This document shows, piece after piece, positions 52,144 through 59,461 of a stretch of 64,000 nucleotides of DNA (position 1 is its first letter; every line of letters begins with the position of its first letter). Location of the stretch: NCBI RefSeq assembly GCF_027912515.1, contig NZ_CP115464.1, forward strand, positions 2,666,001 through 2,730,000. Reading direction: 5' to 3'. Made by a program: the position numbers and the translations under genes. The notes beneath the pieces were generated by a model. It did no database searches, was not told the DNA's origin, and saw only the letters and a list, made by a program, of their open reading frames with translations. Source of the stretch: Brevundimonas sp. NIBR10 (lineage in GTDB: Bacteria; Pseudomonadota; Alphaproteobacteria; Caulobacterales; Caulobacteraceae).

Positions 52144-52209
52144 GCGCGCGTTTGAAGTGTTCGGTAACCGACAGAGTAATGTTAACCGGCTTTCGGGGCT
52201 GTATGCCGG
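52144..52209. promoter_or_regulatory. Shared divergent promoter region of the kinase-like and receiver genes
   Basis: This 66-base gap holds CGGTAACCG and, 12 bases on, GTTAAC in a TTAACCGG context. Together they form a pair of near-palindromic AT-rich boxes in an otherwise GC-rich area. TTAACC is reminiscent of a CtrA half-site, but the full TTAA-N7-TTAA pattern is absent. Operator function is a guess. Confidence 0.35.
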
Positions 52210-52686
52210 GTGTCTGGACTGGGGCGAATTTTGGCTGGCACAGCCGACCTGCGGGTCATGATCGTGGAAGACCAGGCCATCCTCGCGATGGAGCTGGAGA
52301 TGGTGCTTACCGACGCCGGTTGCGACGTCGTGGGCTGCGCCATGGACCGTGCCGGGGCCTTTGCCGTCGCCGATCGTGAACGACCCGACCTCGCCCTGGT
52401 CGACGTCAATCTGCTGGACGGACTGACCGGCCCCCAGATCGCCAAGCGGCTGGTCGAGGAATACGGATCCGCCGTCGTCTTCCTGACCGCCAATCCCGAA
52501 CAGATCCCGGACGGTTTCGCCGGTGCCCTCGGCGCCGTGTCAAAGCCGTTCGATGAACAGACGATCTGCGCTGTCGTCGCCTTTGCCCGGCAGTTCATCC
52601 GCCTGAAGACCGTCGGGGCACCGCCGCGCCGGTTCCGGCTGGCCCCATGGCTGACGACGCCGCCTGCGGACGTCGCGCCGCACTGA
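52210..52686 (+). CDS. Single-domain response regulator
   Basis: 158 residues, one receiver domain: acidic pocket in RVMIVEDQAILAMELEMVL, phospho-acceptor Asp in LALVDVNLLDG, Thr in VVFLTANPEQ, Lys in AVSKPFDEQ. No output domain; a short Pro-rich tail follows. The start shown is a GTG at 52210; an ATG giving MIVEDQ at 52258 would cut the first strand. It likely signals through protein contact or a phosphorelay, perhaps with the divergent kinase-like protein. Confidence 0.85.
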   Translation: MSGLGRILAGTADLRVMIVEDQAILAMELEMVLTDAGCDVVGCAMDRAGAFAVADRERPDLALVDVNLLDGLTGPQIAKRLVEEYGSAVVFLTANPEQIPDGFAGALGAVSKPFDEQTICAVVAFARQFIRLKTVGAPPRRFRLAPWLTTPPADVAPH

Positions 52687-52692
52687 GCGGGC

Positions 52693-53466
52693 CTAGTTGA
52701 ACAGCCCCACGGCCCAGCCGGCCAGACGATGGACGATCTCCGACACCGTCGCCCAGACCAGAAAAAGATAGCCGGCGCTGAGCGCGGTCCCGGCCACGCC
52801 CAGCAGAACCGCGACCCCGTCCTTCTGCATTACTCCTAAGGCAAAGAAGACGATCGCCAGGCCGGGCAGGGCGTCACCCAGCGGCACCGGCAGGGCCATC
52901 ATCATCGCCAGCAGGACGCACGCGATGCCCATCAGCACCTCGGCGACCGGCCCGTTCAGGAGTGGCAGGCGCGGCCGGGTCAGGTTCTCCGCCGATCTCA
53001 GCGCGCGGATCACCGTCATCCCGCGCGGATGCCTGCGGACCAGTCGCCGCACCCAGCGGGCAAAGTGATAGCGGGCCTGGGTGCCGCCCAGGCCGATCCG
53101 GAACTCCCGCGTCAGAACCCATCGCCTCAGCCAGCCGGGGGCCGCGAACGGGGTGGTCAGCAGCTTGATGTAGGCCGTCCGGCTCACCGAGGCCTTGAGC
53201 AGCCAGCGCGGCAGCCAGACCTCGTTGCGCTGAAAGGCCAGCTCCAGGGCCAGCAGGATGATGGGGGCCGCGAACACCGCCTTGCCGCCCGGGGGCCACG
53301 GCAGCAGCGCCATCAGGGCCAGGACCAGGATCAGGGCCCCGATGCCCCGATCGCCGAAGGCCTCGACCACCTCGTCCAGCGTCAGCGACGGGTTCTCGCC
53401 GCCGCCGAGGTCTTCGAGCACCTGGGAAAAGGTTCGGGAGGTGGAAATGGGACGAGGCGAAGACAT
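52693..53466 (-). CDS. ExoD-family membrane protein
   Basis: 257 residues of the ExoD (exopolysaccharide synthesis) family, with DEVVEAFGDRGIGALILVLA, LMALLPWPPGGKAVFAAP and RSAENLTRPRLPLLNGP, plus four or five membrane helices. ExoD was named from a Rhizobium exopolysaccharide locus; its biochemical role is unclear. It ends seven bases from the convergent receiver gene. Confidence 0.87.
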   Translation of the reverse strand: MSSPRPISTSRTFSQVLEDLGGGENPSLTLDEVVEAFGDRGIGALILVLALMALLPWPPGGKAVFAAPIILLALELAFQRNEVWLPRWLLKASVSRTAYIKLLTTPFAAPGWLRRWVLTREFRIGLGGTQARYHFARWVRRLVRRHPRGMTVIRALRSAENLTRPRLPLLNGPVAEVLMGIACVLLAMMMALPVPLGDALPGLAIVFFALGVMQKDGVAVLLGVAGTALSAGYLFLVWATVSEIVHRLAGWAVGLFN

Positions 53467-53585
53467 GCGGGGTCAGGAGCGGGACCCAACCGGCCCGTGC
53501 CGTCATTTAGGATCGGCGGCGTCCGCGCGCCACCCGTCCGATCGTGATCGGTGCGGGAAATCGCAAAAGGATCGCAGGCGTGGCT

Positions 53586-55145
53586 TCAGTCGTCGGCACG
53601 ACCCAGGCGGCGATACAGATTATAGGCCGACACCCCGACGCAGGCGGCACCGATGACGGCCAGAACCCAGGCGATGATGGTGATGTCGCTCGAGCCCGAA
53701 TCCGCCTGCGACGCCTTGCGGAAGGCCGCCATCGACATGCCAAAGGACAGCAGGCCGAAGGCGCCCATGACGAGGTACAGGCCGGTCTCGCGCCATTCGA
53801 GCTTCAGCGGCGCATCGCCGATCATCTCGTGCCGGATCATCTGGTGCGCGCCGAGCCGCAAGGCACCGTCATCCTCGAACAGCGGGGTGTCGCTCGATGT
53901 CGGTTCGTCGTGGGGCCAGACCAGACGCGGCGTCGTCACCATCGCACTCTCGTCGAGCGGGGTCAGGACCAGCAGGTTTTCCGCAGCCTGAGGCGCGGCG
54001 GCCGCGATCGAGGGCTGAAACGTCGGGATCTCGATGGGCGCGGGCTCTGTGATCCCATCGGTGTCGGCCGGCTCGACCGGAACGGGCTTGATCAGCTCGA
54101 GGCCCGGCACGGGGGCGGTCAGCCCGGGCAGGGGGCCGACGATGTCGCCGGCATAGGCCGAGTACCTCTGGCTTCCAGGAACGGTCCCGGTTGGCGACAG
54201 GCTGGTGGGCGCAACTTCGGCGTCGGCACCGGCCAGGAAATCGTCGGAGGCCTGGGCCGTCGGATCGAACACGCTGGGATGATGCGGCTCAGGCAGATCG
54301 GCCGCGATGGCGTCGGCGTCCAGAGGCGAGGCGTCGTCCGTGACGTCGTCGGGCGGTCCCTCTCCGGCGTCCAGCACCGGGGTCGGATCGGCAGGGACTT
54401 CGCCGGTATCGTTAGCGCTCGGCGTTTCGAGAACGGCGGCTGAATCGTCTGCCTCGACGCGAGAGGTTTCGATGTCATTCGGACGATCGTCGCTTGCGGG
54501 CCGATCGATCAATGCCGTGTCCGCAACTGCGGTCTCGACTTCGGGCTCGGGCGACGCGGGTGCCGGGATCGTGTTTTCCGCCGCGGGCACCGTGTTGGCG
54601 TCAGCGTCGGTTTCGGACACCGGGGCGCTGATCTCGGGCACGCTGAGGGGCGGTGGCGGCAGGGGCGCTGACAGCAGTTCGGCCAGGGCGACCGGCCGGT
54701 CCGGGTCGGCGACGAACAGGGCGCGTTCGGCGGCGCGGCGACGCATCCCCGCATCGGCCGGCGACGGGTCGGCCCACCCGATGATGGCGTCGGCGGCCTC
54801 GCCCTGAGCACCGGCAGTCAGGCGCGACAGCACGTCGGACGCCTGGAAACGGTCCAGGCCGATCGAATGGACGAAGCTGGCCAGGGCGTCGAACTGGTGC
54901 TGGTTCAGCGAGGAGGGAACGTCGTTCAGGGCGGCGGCGACAGGCAGCAGGTCGTATTGCAGCAACAGCTCGGCATCGCCTTCCGACACCACCCCGCCTT
55001 CGCGAGCCGACAGGGTGTGGCCGTATCCGATGACCCAGCGGCCGTCGTCGCGGCGCACGGCATGGGGCCGGAAACCCTCGAAACTCTTGATCAGGATGAT
55101 CCCCTCGCGGGAAATTTTCAGTCGCTGCATGACGGGTTCGGACAC
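53586..55145 (-). CDS. spmX: SpmX-like muramidase-domain polar/stalk protein
   Basis: 519 residues with the SpmX layout: an N-terminal GH24 phage-lysozyme-like domain (REGIILIKSFEGFRPHAVRR with the catalytic-type Glu, DGRWVIGYGHT, LNQHQFDALASFVHSIG; residues ~10-150), then a long acidic, proline-rich middle (~160-430), and two C-terminal membrane helices (TGLYLVMGAFGLLSFGMSMA and IIAWVLAVIGAACVGVSAYN). In Caulobacter SpmX localises to the stalked pole and activates the DivJ kinase. The middle region here is longer than in C. crescentus SpmX (431 residues). The start is a GTG at 55145 with an ATG alternative at 55130. A free phage lysozyme is excluded by the tail. Confidence 0.85.
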   Translation of the reverse strand: MSEPVMQRLKISREGIILIKSFEGFRPHAVRRDDGRWVIGYGHTLSAREGGVVSEGDAELLLQYDLLPVAAALNDVPSSLNQHQFDALASFVHSIGLDRFQASDVLSRLTAGAQGEAADAIIGWADPSPADAGMRRRAAERALFVADPDRPVALAELLSAPLPPPPLSVPEISAPVSETDADANTVPAAENTIPAPASPEPEVETAVADTALIDRPASDDRPNDIETSRVEADDSAAVLETPSANDTGEVPADPTPVLDAGEGPPDDVTDDASPLDADAIAADLPEPHHPSVFDPTAQASDDFLAGADAEVAPTSLSPTGTVPGSQRYSAYAGDIVGPLPGLTAPVPGLELIKPVPVEPADTDGITEPAPIEIPTFQPSIAAAAPQAAENLLVLTPLDESAMVTTPRLVWPHDEPTSSDTPLFEDDGALRLGAHQMIRHEMIGDAPLKLEWRETGLYLVMGAFGLLSFGMSMAAFRKASQADSGSSDITIIAWVLAVIGAACVGVSAYNLYRRLGRADD

Positions 55146-55193
55146 TGGATTGACCCAAATCGAGACGGACGCGCTCGCCCGGGGAGGGAACCA

Positions 55194-55208
55194 GCAAGGG
55201 CCGCGCCG
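55194..55208 (-). promoter_or_regulatory. Candidate sigma-54 (-24/-12) promoter of spmX
   Basis: Read on the minus strand (55208 to 55194): CGGCGCGGCCCTTGC. It keeps the GG at -24 and the GC at -12 with exact 10-base spacing, and the TTGC element. It differs from TGGCAC-N5-TTGC at two positions. It lies ~50 bases upstream of the spmX start. In C. crescentus spmX is known to be under the sigma-54 activator TacA, which makes the match meaningful. Confidence 0.5.
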
Positions 55209-55265
55209 CCACTATGCGCAGGCGCCGAGGTTCGCAAACCGAATTCCACCGGCGGGCGGCCGACC

Positions 55266-56675
55266 TCAGATCAGGACGATCGTCGCCAGCCCCAGGAAGA
55301 TCAGGAATCCGAAGAAGTCCGTCGTCGCCGTGACGAACACCGCCGAGGACACGGCCGGGTCGAACTTCAGCTTCGACAGGGTGATGGGCGTCAGCACCCC
55401 GACGGTGGCCGCGACGATCAGGTTCAGCACCATGGCCGCGCCGATGACCAGACCGATCTTCCAGTTCTCGTCCCGGAACCAGATGGCCGTGGCGACGCCG
55501 ATCAGGGGGGCCAGGATCAGGCCGTTGGCCACGCCGACCACCAGCTCGCGCATGAAGGTCCGGGGGGCATTCGAGCTGTTCAGTTCGCGGGTCGCGAGCG
55601 CGCGCACGGTCACCGTCAGGGCCTGGGTGCCCGCATTGCCGCCGATGGCCGAGACGATCGGCATCAGGATGGCCAGGGCGACGATCTGCTGGATGGTGCC
55701 CTCGAACCAGCCGATGACGCTGGCCCCGATCACGGCGGTGAACAGGTTGATCGCCAGCCATGGCACCCGACCGCGCACGATCTCGGTGACCGACGAGCCC
55801 CGGTCCTCGTCGCGCACCCCGGCCAGGCGCAGGATGTCCTCGCGGTTCTCTTCCTGGATGATGTTGACGATGTCATCGACGGTGATCTGGCCGACCAGCC
55901 GTCCGGCGGAATCGATCACCGGCGCCGAGATCAGGTGGTATTTCTCGAAGATATAGGCGACCTCTTCCTGGTCCTGATCGACGGCGATGTCGTTGATCGG
56001 CTCCATGATCTCGGTCAGGGCGACGCTGCGCGCGCTGCGCAGCAGGCGGCTGATGGGCAGGCCCCCGACCGGCCGGTTCAGCGGATCGACCACATAGATG
56101 TCGAAGAACAGTTCGGGCAGGTCGTCGCCCTGGCGCCGGATATGGTCGATGGTGTCGCCGACGTTCCAGAAGGCGGGCGCGGCCATGACCTCGCGCTGCA
56201 TCAGGCGACCGGCGGAATCCTCGGCGTATCCGAGCGAGCTTTCGATCGCGGCGCGGTCGCCGGCCGGCATGGCCGACAGGACCTTCTCGCGCTGGTCGTC
56301 CTCCAGGTCCTCGACGACGGCGGCGGCGTCGTCGGAATCCAGCTCCTGAAGCGCCTCGGCCAGGGTGGCGTTGGGAACGCGCTCCAGCACCTCCTCGCGG
56401 ATGTTGTCGTCGAGCTCCGGCAGGGTCTCCGCCAGCAGTTCGGGCGGCAGCCACAGCACGACCACGGCCCGGTGCTCGGCCGTCAGAAAGCCCATCAGGT
56501 CGGCGACGTCGGCAGGGTGCAGGTCTTCCAGCAGCGACCGCAGCCGCATGCCCTGGCCATCGTCGGCGGCATCGACGACCTTCTCGACGAAGGCGGCGGT
56601 CAGGACATAGTCCTCGTCCAGCGCCTCGTGGTCTTCGATGATGACGTCAGGGTCGAGAGTGGTCTGGTCGCTCAC
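55266..56675 (-). CDS. mgtE: Magnesium transporter MgtE
   Basis: 469 residues from a GTG at 56675, chosen because GGGAGG precedes it; the open frame to 56801 has a basic, non-conserved start. Order: N-terminal acidic superhelical domain (LLEDLHPADVADLMGFLTAE), two CBS domains (PVGGLPISRLLRSARS; ISAPVIDSAGRLVGQITVDD), then five membrane helices including GRVPWLAINLFTAVIGASVI, and the pore segment IGGNAGTQALTVTVRALA. MgtE is a Mg2+-gated Mg2+ channel. No Mg-sensing leader RNA was recognised upstream. Confidence 0.95.
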   Translation of the reverse strand: MSDQTTLDPDVIIEDHEALDEDYVLTAAFVEKVVDAADDGQGMRLRSLLEDLHPADVADLMGFLTAEHRAVVVLWLPPELLAETLPELDDNIREEVLERVPNATLAEALQELDSDDAAAVVEDLEDDQREKVLSAMPAGDRAAIESSLGYAEDSAGRLMQREVMAAPAFWNVGDTIDHIRRQGDDLPELFFDIYVVDPLNRPVGGLPISRLLRSARSVALTEIMEPINDIAVDQDQEEVAYIFEKYHLISAPVIDSAGRLVGQITVDDIVNIIQEENREDILRLAGVRDEDRGSSVTEIVRGRVPWLAINLFTAVIGASVIGWFEGTIQQIVALAILMPIVSAIGGNAGTQALTVTVRALATRELNSSNAPRTFMRELVVGVANGLILAPLIGVATAIWFRDENWKIGLVIGAAMVLNLIVAATVGVLTPITLSKLKFDPAVSSAVFVTATTDFFGFLIFLGLATIVLI

Positions 56676-57016
56676 GCGGGGGCCTCCCTCTCTCGATGGT
56701 CTCAGCCTTGGTGGAAGCCGGTATCTATCCCTGATTCGTCGATCGCTGGTGCGGTCGAAACGCACGCCATCGGCGTCGCCTAGTTGCCCATGCCGGCTCA
56801 AAGGTCAAGCGCCGCAAGGCTTTGGGCGGTCCAGTCCGGAGGTGGTCGATGCCGCGCGTCCTATTTCGGTCTGACAGGTGGACTGGGTCATGCGGCCGAA
56901 GGGGTTGAGGTAGGCAGCGGCCGGGAAGGCCGTGACCTTTGACCCCACCATCCTGGACGCCATCAAGGTGGTCGGACGGCTGCTCGCGGCGGCCGAAGTT
57001 GCATAACTCGGCCGCC

Positions 57017-57041
57017 CGATCCCTTGCCGCACAAGGGATCG
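57017..57041 (+). terminator. Perfect 10-bp hairpin
   Basis: CGATCCCTTG (57017-57026) and CAAGGGATCG (57032-57041) form a perfect stem with loop CCGCA, ten bases after the TAA of the small + strand ORF fragment. No T-run follows, so termination is uncertain. A DNA-binding palindrome is the other possibility. Confidence 0.45.
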
Positions 57042-57140
57042 TACCGAATTCGAGGCCCCCGAACGCGCCCAGGGTCCACGGTGTGTTAGGCTCGTCTCGC
57101 ACCGGTCTTTGACATCGCCAGATCGCCCACAGGGCAATGC

Positions 57141-57246
57141 GAGTCCGGACTCAACGGACTCAACGGACTCAACGGACTCTGTCTTTTGAGTCCGGACTCT
57201 TCGGACTCTTCGGACTCTTCGGACTCTATTTTTTGAGTCCGAACTG
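57141..57246. repeat. Two 47-bp units built from 9-bp GGACTC repeats
   Basis: Unit 1 (57141-57187) and unit 2 (57188-57234) each read GAGTCC, then GGACTC four times with 3-base spacers, then a T-rich tail; a partial third copy starts at 57235. The spacer is AAC in unit 1 and TTC in unit 2. GAGTCC can pair with any of the four GGACTC copies, and on the + strand the tails are GTCTTTT and TATTTTTT. Each unit therefore resembles an intrinsic terminator with alternative stems. No CRISPR-like spacers are present. Confidence 0.88.
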
Positions 57247-57364
57247 TCCGATGGTCGTCAGATTAACCTGACGAAGCGGCCGTTCAGGAGCGAGCGGGAT
57301 CGTTCGCCTCCTAAGCGGACCCTTCAGATGTCTCTTACGGGGGAGGAGCGGACCTCAGCGAACG

Positions 57365-57850
57365 CTACCGACGATCATACCGCCAAGGTTCTTTTCCGGT
57401 TTCATCGCGAACGCCAAATGCAACGAGCCGTCCATTCCTGAACTTGGCGAAGTCGCCTGCCGAACCTCCAGGCTGATTCGCTACGAGGATGGTTTCAGCG
57501 TCCAAACGACGAACGTAGCCGCCCCCATCCACACGGACCGGGACAGGTTTTCTTTCGCCGGTCTCACAAATCGTGATGAGAGTGGACCAGTGACAGTGAA
57601 ATGCTCCGGCCACCTCGAATGTCATTGGCTGAACAGTCGTGGAAGGCTGACCCAAAGCGGATGGCCCGGTGAACGTAAAGCTGGTGTCGCGAGGCGGTAA
57701 CGGCTGCCGAAGCTTCACGGTGGCTATCACGGCCCCTTGGTCGTTGAGAGAAACGAATTCCTCGCGAGAGAGGGGCGGGTTCGCACACGCACATAAGGCG
57801 GCAAATGCGACGAACGTCGCCCAGATGGTTTGCAGGCTAGCTTTGCTCAC
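57365..57850 (-). CDS. Hypothetical lipoprotein
   Basis: 161 residues from a GTG (57850) that starts a signal-like stretch ending ALCACANPP, a plausible lipobox; the open frame to 57994 adds a non-hydrophobic leader. The mature part is beta-rich (VIATVKLRQPLPPRDTSFTF; VAGAFHCHWSTLITICETGE) and ends KEPWRYDRR. I do not recognise a family. Codon use is noticeably less GC-rich than in the surrounding genes. A repeat array lies downstream and another beyond the next gene. Confidence 0.55.
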   Translation of the reverse strand: MSKASLQTIWATFVAFAALCACANPPLSREEFVSLNDQGAVIATVKLRQPLPPRDTSFTFTGPSALGQPSTTVQPMTFEVAGAFHCHWSTLITICETGERKPVPVRVDGGGYVRRLDAETILVANQPGGSAGDFAKFRNGRLVAFGVRDETGKEPWRYDRR

Positions 57851-57945
57851 CCGCTCATATGAGGCGACCTTCTGAAGGTCCGCAATGGGTCGAAACCCGT
57901 CAAACACGCCATGCCGGAACGCAGTCGGGCGAGCGCGGGGGAATT

Positions 57946-58143
57946 TCAGTAGCCGTACCGGGTGGGGTCTTTCAGGATCGTGTCCGCTATCCAAGCCGGC
58001 TGGGATAGATCGACTTCTGCCAGCAGGCGGATCATGGCGTCACGGTCGCGAGAGCGTGTCGCGACCGAGAAGGCATCCATCAGACCTGCCGTGACCAATC
58101 TCTCGTTGGTCGTCATGGCCGAGTAGTCGGGCTGCTTGTCCAT
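57946..58143 (-). CDS. Small conserved-looking hypothetical protein
   Basis: 65 residues: ERLVTAGLMDAFSVATRSRD then RDAMIRLLAEVDL, ending ADTILKDPTRYGY. The amphipathic helices and the end motif suggest a real small soluble protein; I believe similar short proteins occur in other Caulobacterales, but the family has no function I can name. It lies between the two repeat arrays. Confidence 0.55.
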   Translation of the reverse strand: MDKQPDYSAMTTNERLVTAGLMDAFSVATRSRDRDAMIRLLAEVDLSQPAWIADTILKDPTRYGY

Positions 58144-58467
58144 GCGATCCGTATAGCGGGATGGGTCTTGTCAGCTAAGGGTCGTAAGCCGTCATCGTCA
58201 TGCCGCCCACCCGCTGACCTTCGGTGCCGTGCCCTCAAGGCCAGCCCTCTGCCCGACCCGTCATTTCAGACCATTCAGACCTTTCAGACCCTGCATTTTT
58301 CGCAGCAGCGCCGGCACCAAATCCAGGTTTCAGACCATTCGGACTTTTCAGACTCCTGTTTTCAGCACGGCAGTCCCCGGCCGCTCAGCCCCCCACCCCA
58401 ACCCGCATCACTACGAAATCCCACCCACCGGGTTCCATTCCGGGCCTGAGGCGTTAGACCCCGCTGC
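58144..58467. other. Intergenic region upstream of mscS
   Basis: 324 bases with no supported gene. It contains the 9-base TTCAGACC-type repeats listed separately and a C-rich stretch (58378-58450). Overlapping open frames on the + strand translate the repeats into short-period peptides and are not believed. The mscS promoter is expected here. Confidence 0.55.
58264..58358. repeat. Two copies of a ~30-bp element made of 9-bp TTCAGACC units
   Basis: Copy 1 (58264-58293) is T plus TTCAGACC-type nonamers three times and CTG; copy 2 (58328-58358) has TTCAGACCA, TTCGGACTT, TTCAGACTC and CTG. The copies start 64 bases apart and are separated by ~34 unrelated bases. The nonamers resemble the TTCGGACTC units of the array at 57188-57234, so both arrays may share one origin. 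Confidence 0.85.
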
Positions 58468-59457
58468 ATGTCGTCGCCCGTCTCAAACTCCGTTTCCCAG
58501 GCCGTCGCCGCCGGTCAGAAGGCCGTGGCCTTCGATGCCGCCATGATCGCCAAGATCACCGACCTGGCCGGTCAGTTCGCGGTCAGCGCCTCTATCGCCG
58601 TCATCATCCTGATCGTCACCATCTTCGCCTCGAAATGGGCGGCGGCGGGGACGCGGCGGGCGCTGGGGCGGGTGCGGGGGTTCCGGCACGACCCCACGGT
58701 GCTCAGCTTCGCCGTGCAGGTGGTGCGGGTGATCGTCCTGCTGATCGGCTTCATCGCCGTGCTGCAACGGCTGGGGGTCCAGACGACCTCGATCATCGCG
58801 GTCCTGGGGGCCGCCTCCCTGGCCGTCGGCCTGGCGTTGCAGGGCACGCTGTCGAACGTGGCGGCGGGGATGATGCTATTGATCCTGCGTCCCTACCGCG
58901 TCGGCGATCTGATCAATATCAACGGCAACATCGGCAAGGTCACGCGGCTGGATATGTTCACGACCCAGATGGTGGACGCCAACAACGTCAAGATCGTCGT
59001 GCCCAACAAACTGGCCTTCGACGACACCATCCTGAACCTCTCGGGCCAGAAGACCCGCCGCATGGAGCTGAAGATCAGCGTGGGGTACGGGGCCAACCTC
59101 AGCCAGGCCCGCGACGTGCTGGTCGCGGCGGCAGCCGGCATCGCGGAAGTGCTCAAGGACCCGCCGCCCTGGGCCGGGGTCACCAATCTGCTGGACAGCG
59201 GGGTCGAGGTGACGCTTCAGGCCTGGACCCTGTCCGGCGACTACTGGCAGGCCCGCGCCGACGTCTTCCAGGCGGCCAAGGAGGCGCTGGATACCGCCCG
59301 AATCGAGATCCCCTTCCCGCACCAGGTCGCCGTTCCCTACGGCTCCGAACCTGGCCTGTCCGCCTATGTCGAGGGGGCCGCCGCCCTGCCGCACCGGTCC
59401 TCGACCTCGCCCGACGAGACCTCCGCCGACCATCACCAAGACCCCAGTGAAGCCTGA
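58468..59457 (+). CDS. MscS-family mechanosensitive channel
   Basis: 329 residues, small-conductance type: three helices, the third being the pore helix (IIAVLGAASLAVGLALQGTL followed by SNVAAGMML), then the beta domain start RPYRVGDLININGNIGKVTR and VVPNKLAFDDTILNLS. It is the size of E. coli MscS (286) plus an N-terminal extension. It releases solutes during hypo-osmotic shock. It ends four bases before the threonine aldolase gene. Confidence 0.92.
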   Translation: MSSPVSNSVSQAVAAGQKAVAFDAAMIAKITDLAGQFAVSASIAVIILIVTIFASKWAAAGTRRALGRVRGFRHDPTVLSFAVQVVRVIVLLIGFIAVLQRLGVQTTSIIAVLGAASLAVGLALQGTLSNVAAGMMLLILRPYRVGDLININGNIGKVTRLDMFTTQMVDANNVKIVVPNKLAFDDTILNLSGQKTRRMELKISVGYGANLSQARDVLVAAAAGIAEVLKDPPPWAGVTNLLDSGVEVTLQAWTLSGDYWQARADVFQAAKEALDTARIEIPFPHQVAVPYGSEPGLSAYVEGAAALPHRSSTSPDETSADHHQDPSEA

Positions 59458-59461
59458 CCCC

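Larger units (their letters stand above)
56676..57364. other. Long non-coding gap upstream of mgtE
   Basis: 689 bases without a convincing gene. On the + strand around 56914-57006 a short open stretch ends ...TFDPTILDAIKVVGRLLAAA then EVA and a TAA stop. It reads like the 3' fragment of a lost gene, with an upstream TAG at 56911. It is followed by a hairpin (57017-57041), a TTGACA at 57109-57114, and the 9-base repeat array (57141-57246). The mgtE promoter must lie near the left end. Confidence 0.55.

Noticed and set aside
52144..52209. Full CtrA binding site
   Set aside because: Only TTAACC-like half-sites are present; the TTAA-N7-TTAA spacing is not met.
53586..55145. Prophage endolysin
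   Set aside because: The lysozyme-like domain is followed by a long disordered region and two membrane helices, and no phage genes are near; SpmX fits better.
56805..57137. 110-codon minus-strand ORF upstream of mgtE
   Set aside because: Serine/arginine-rich translation without motifs, no ribosome site, and it overlaps a hairpin.
57141..57246. CRISPR array
   Set aside because: Units are adjacent 9-base repeats with 3-base spacers, there are no unique ~30-base spacers, and no cas genes are present.
58168..58457. Short plus-strand ORFs through the 9-bp repeats
   Set aside because: Three overlapping frames are all open because the repeat length is a multiple of three; peptides are short-period and biased, with no start signal.
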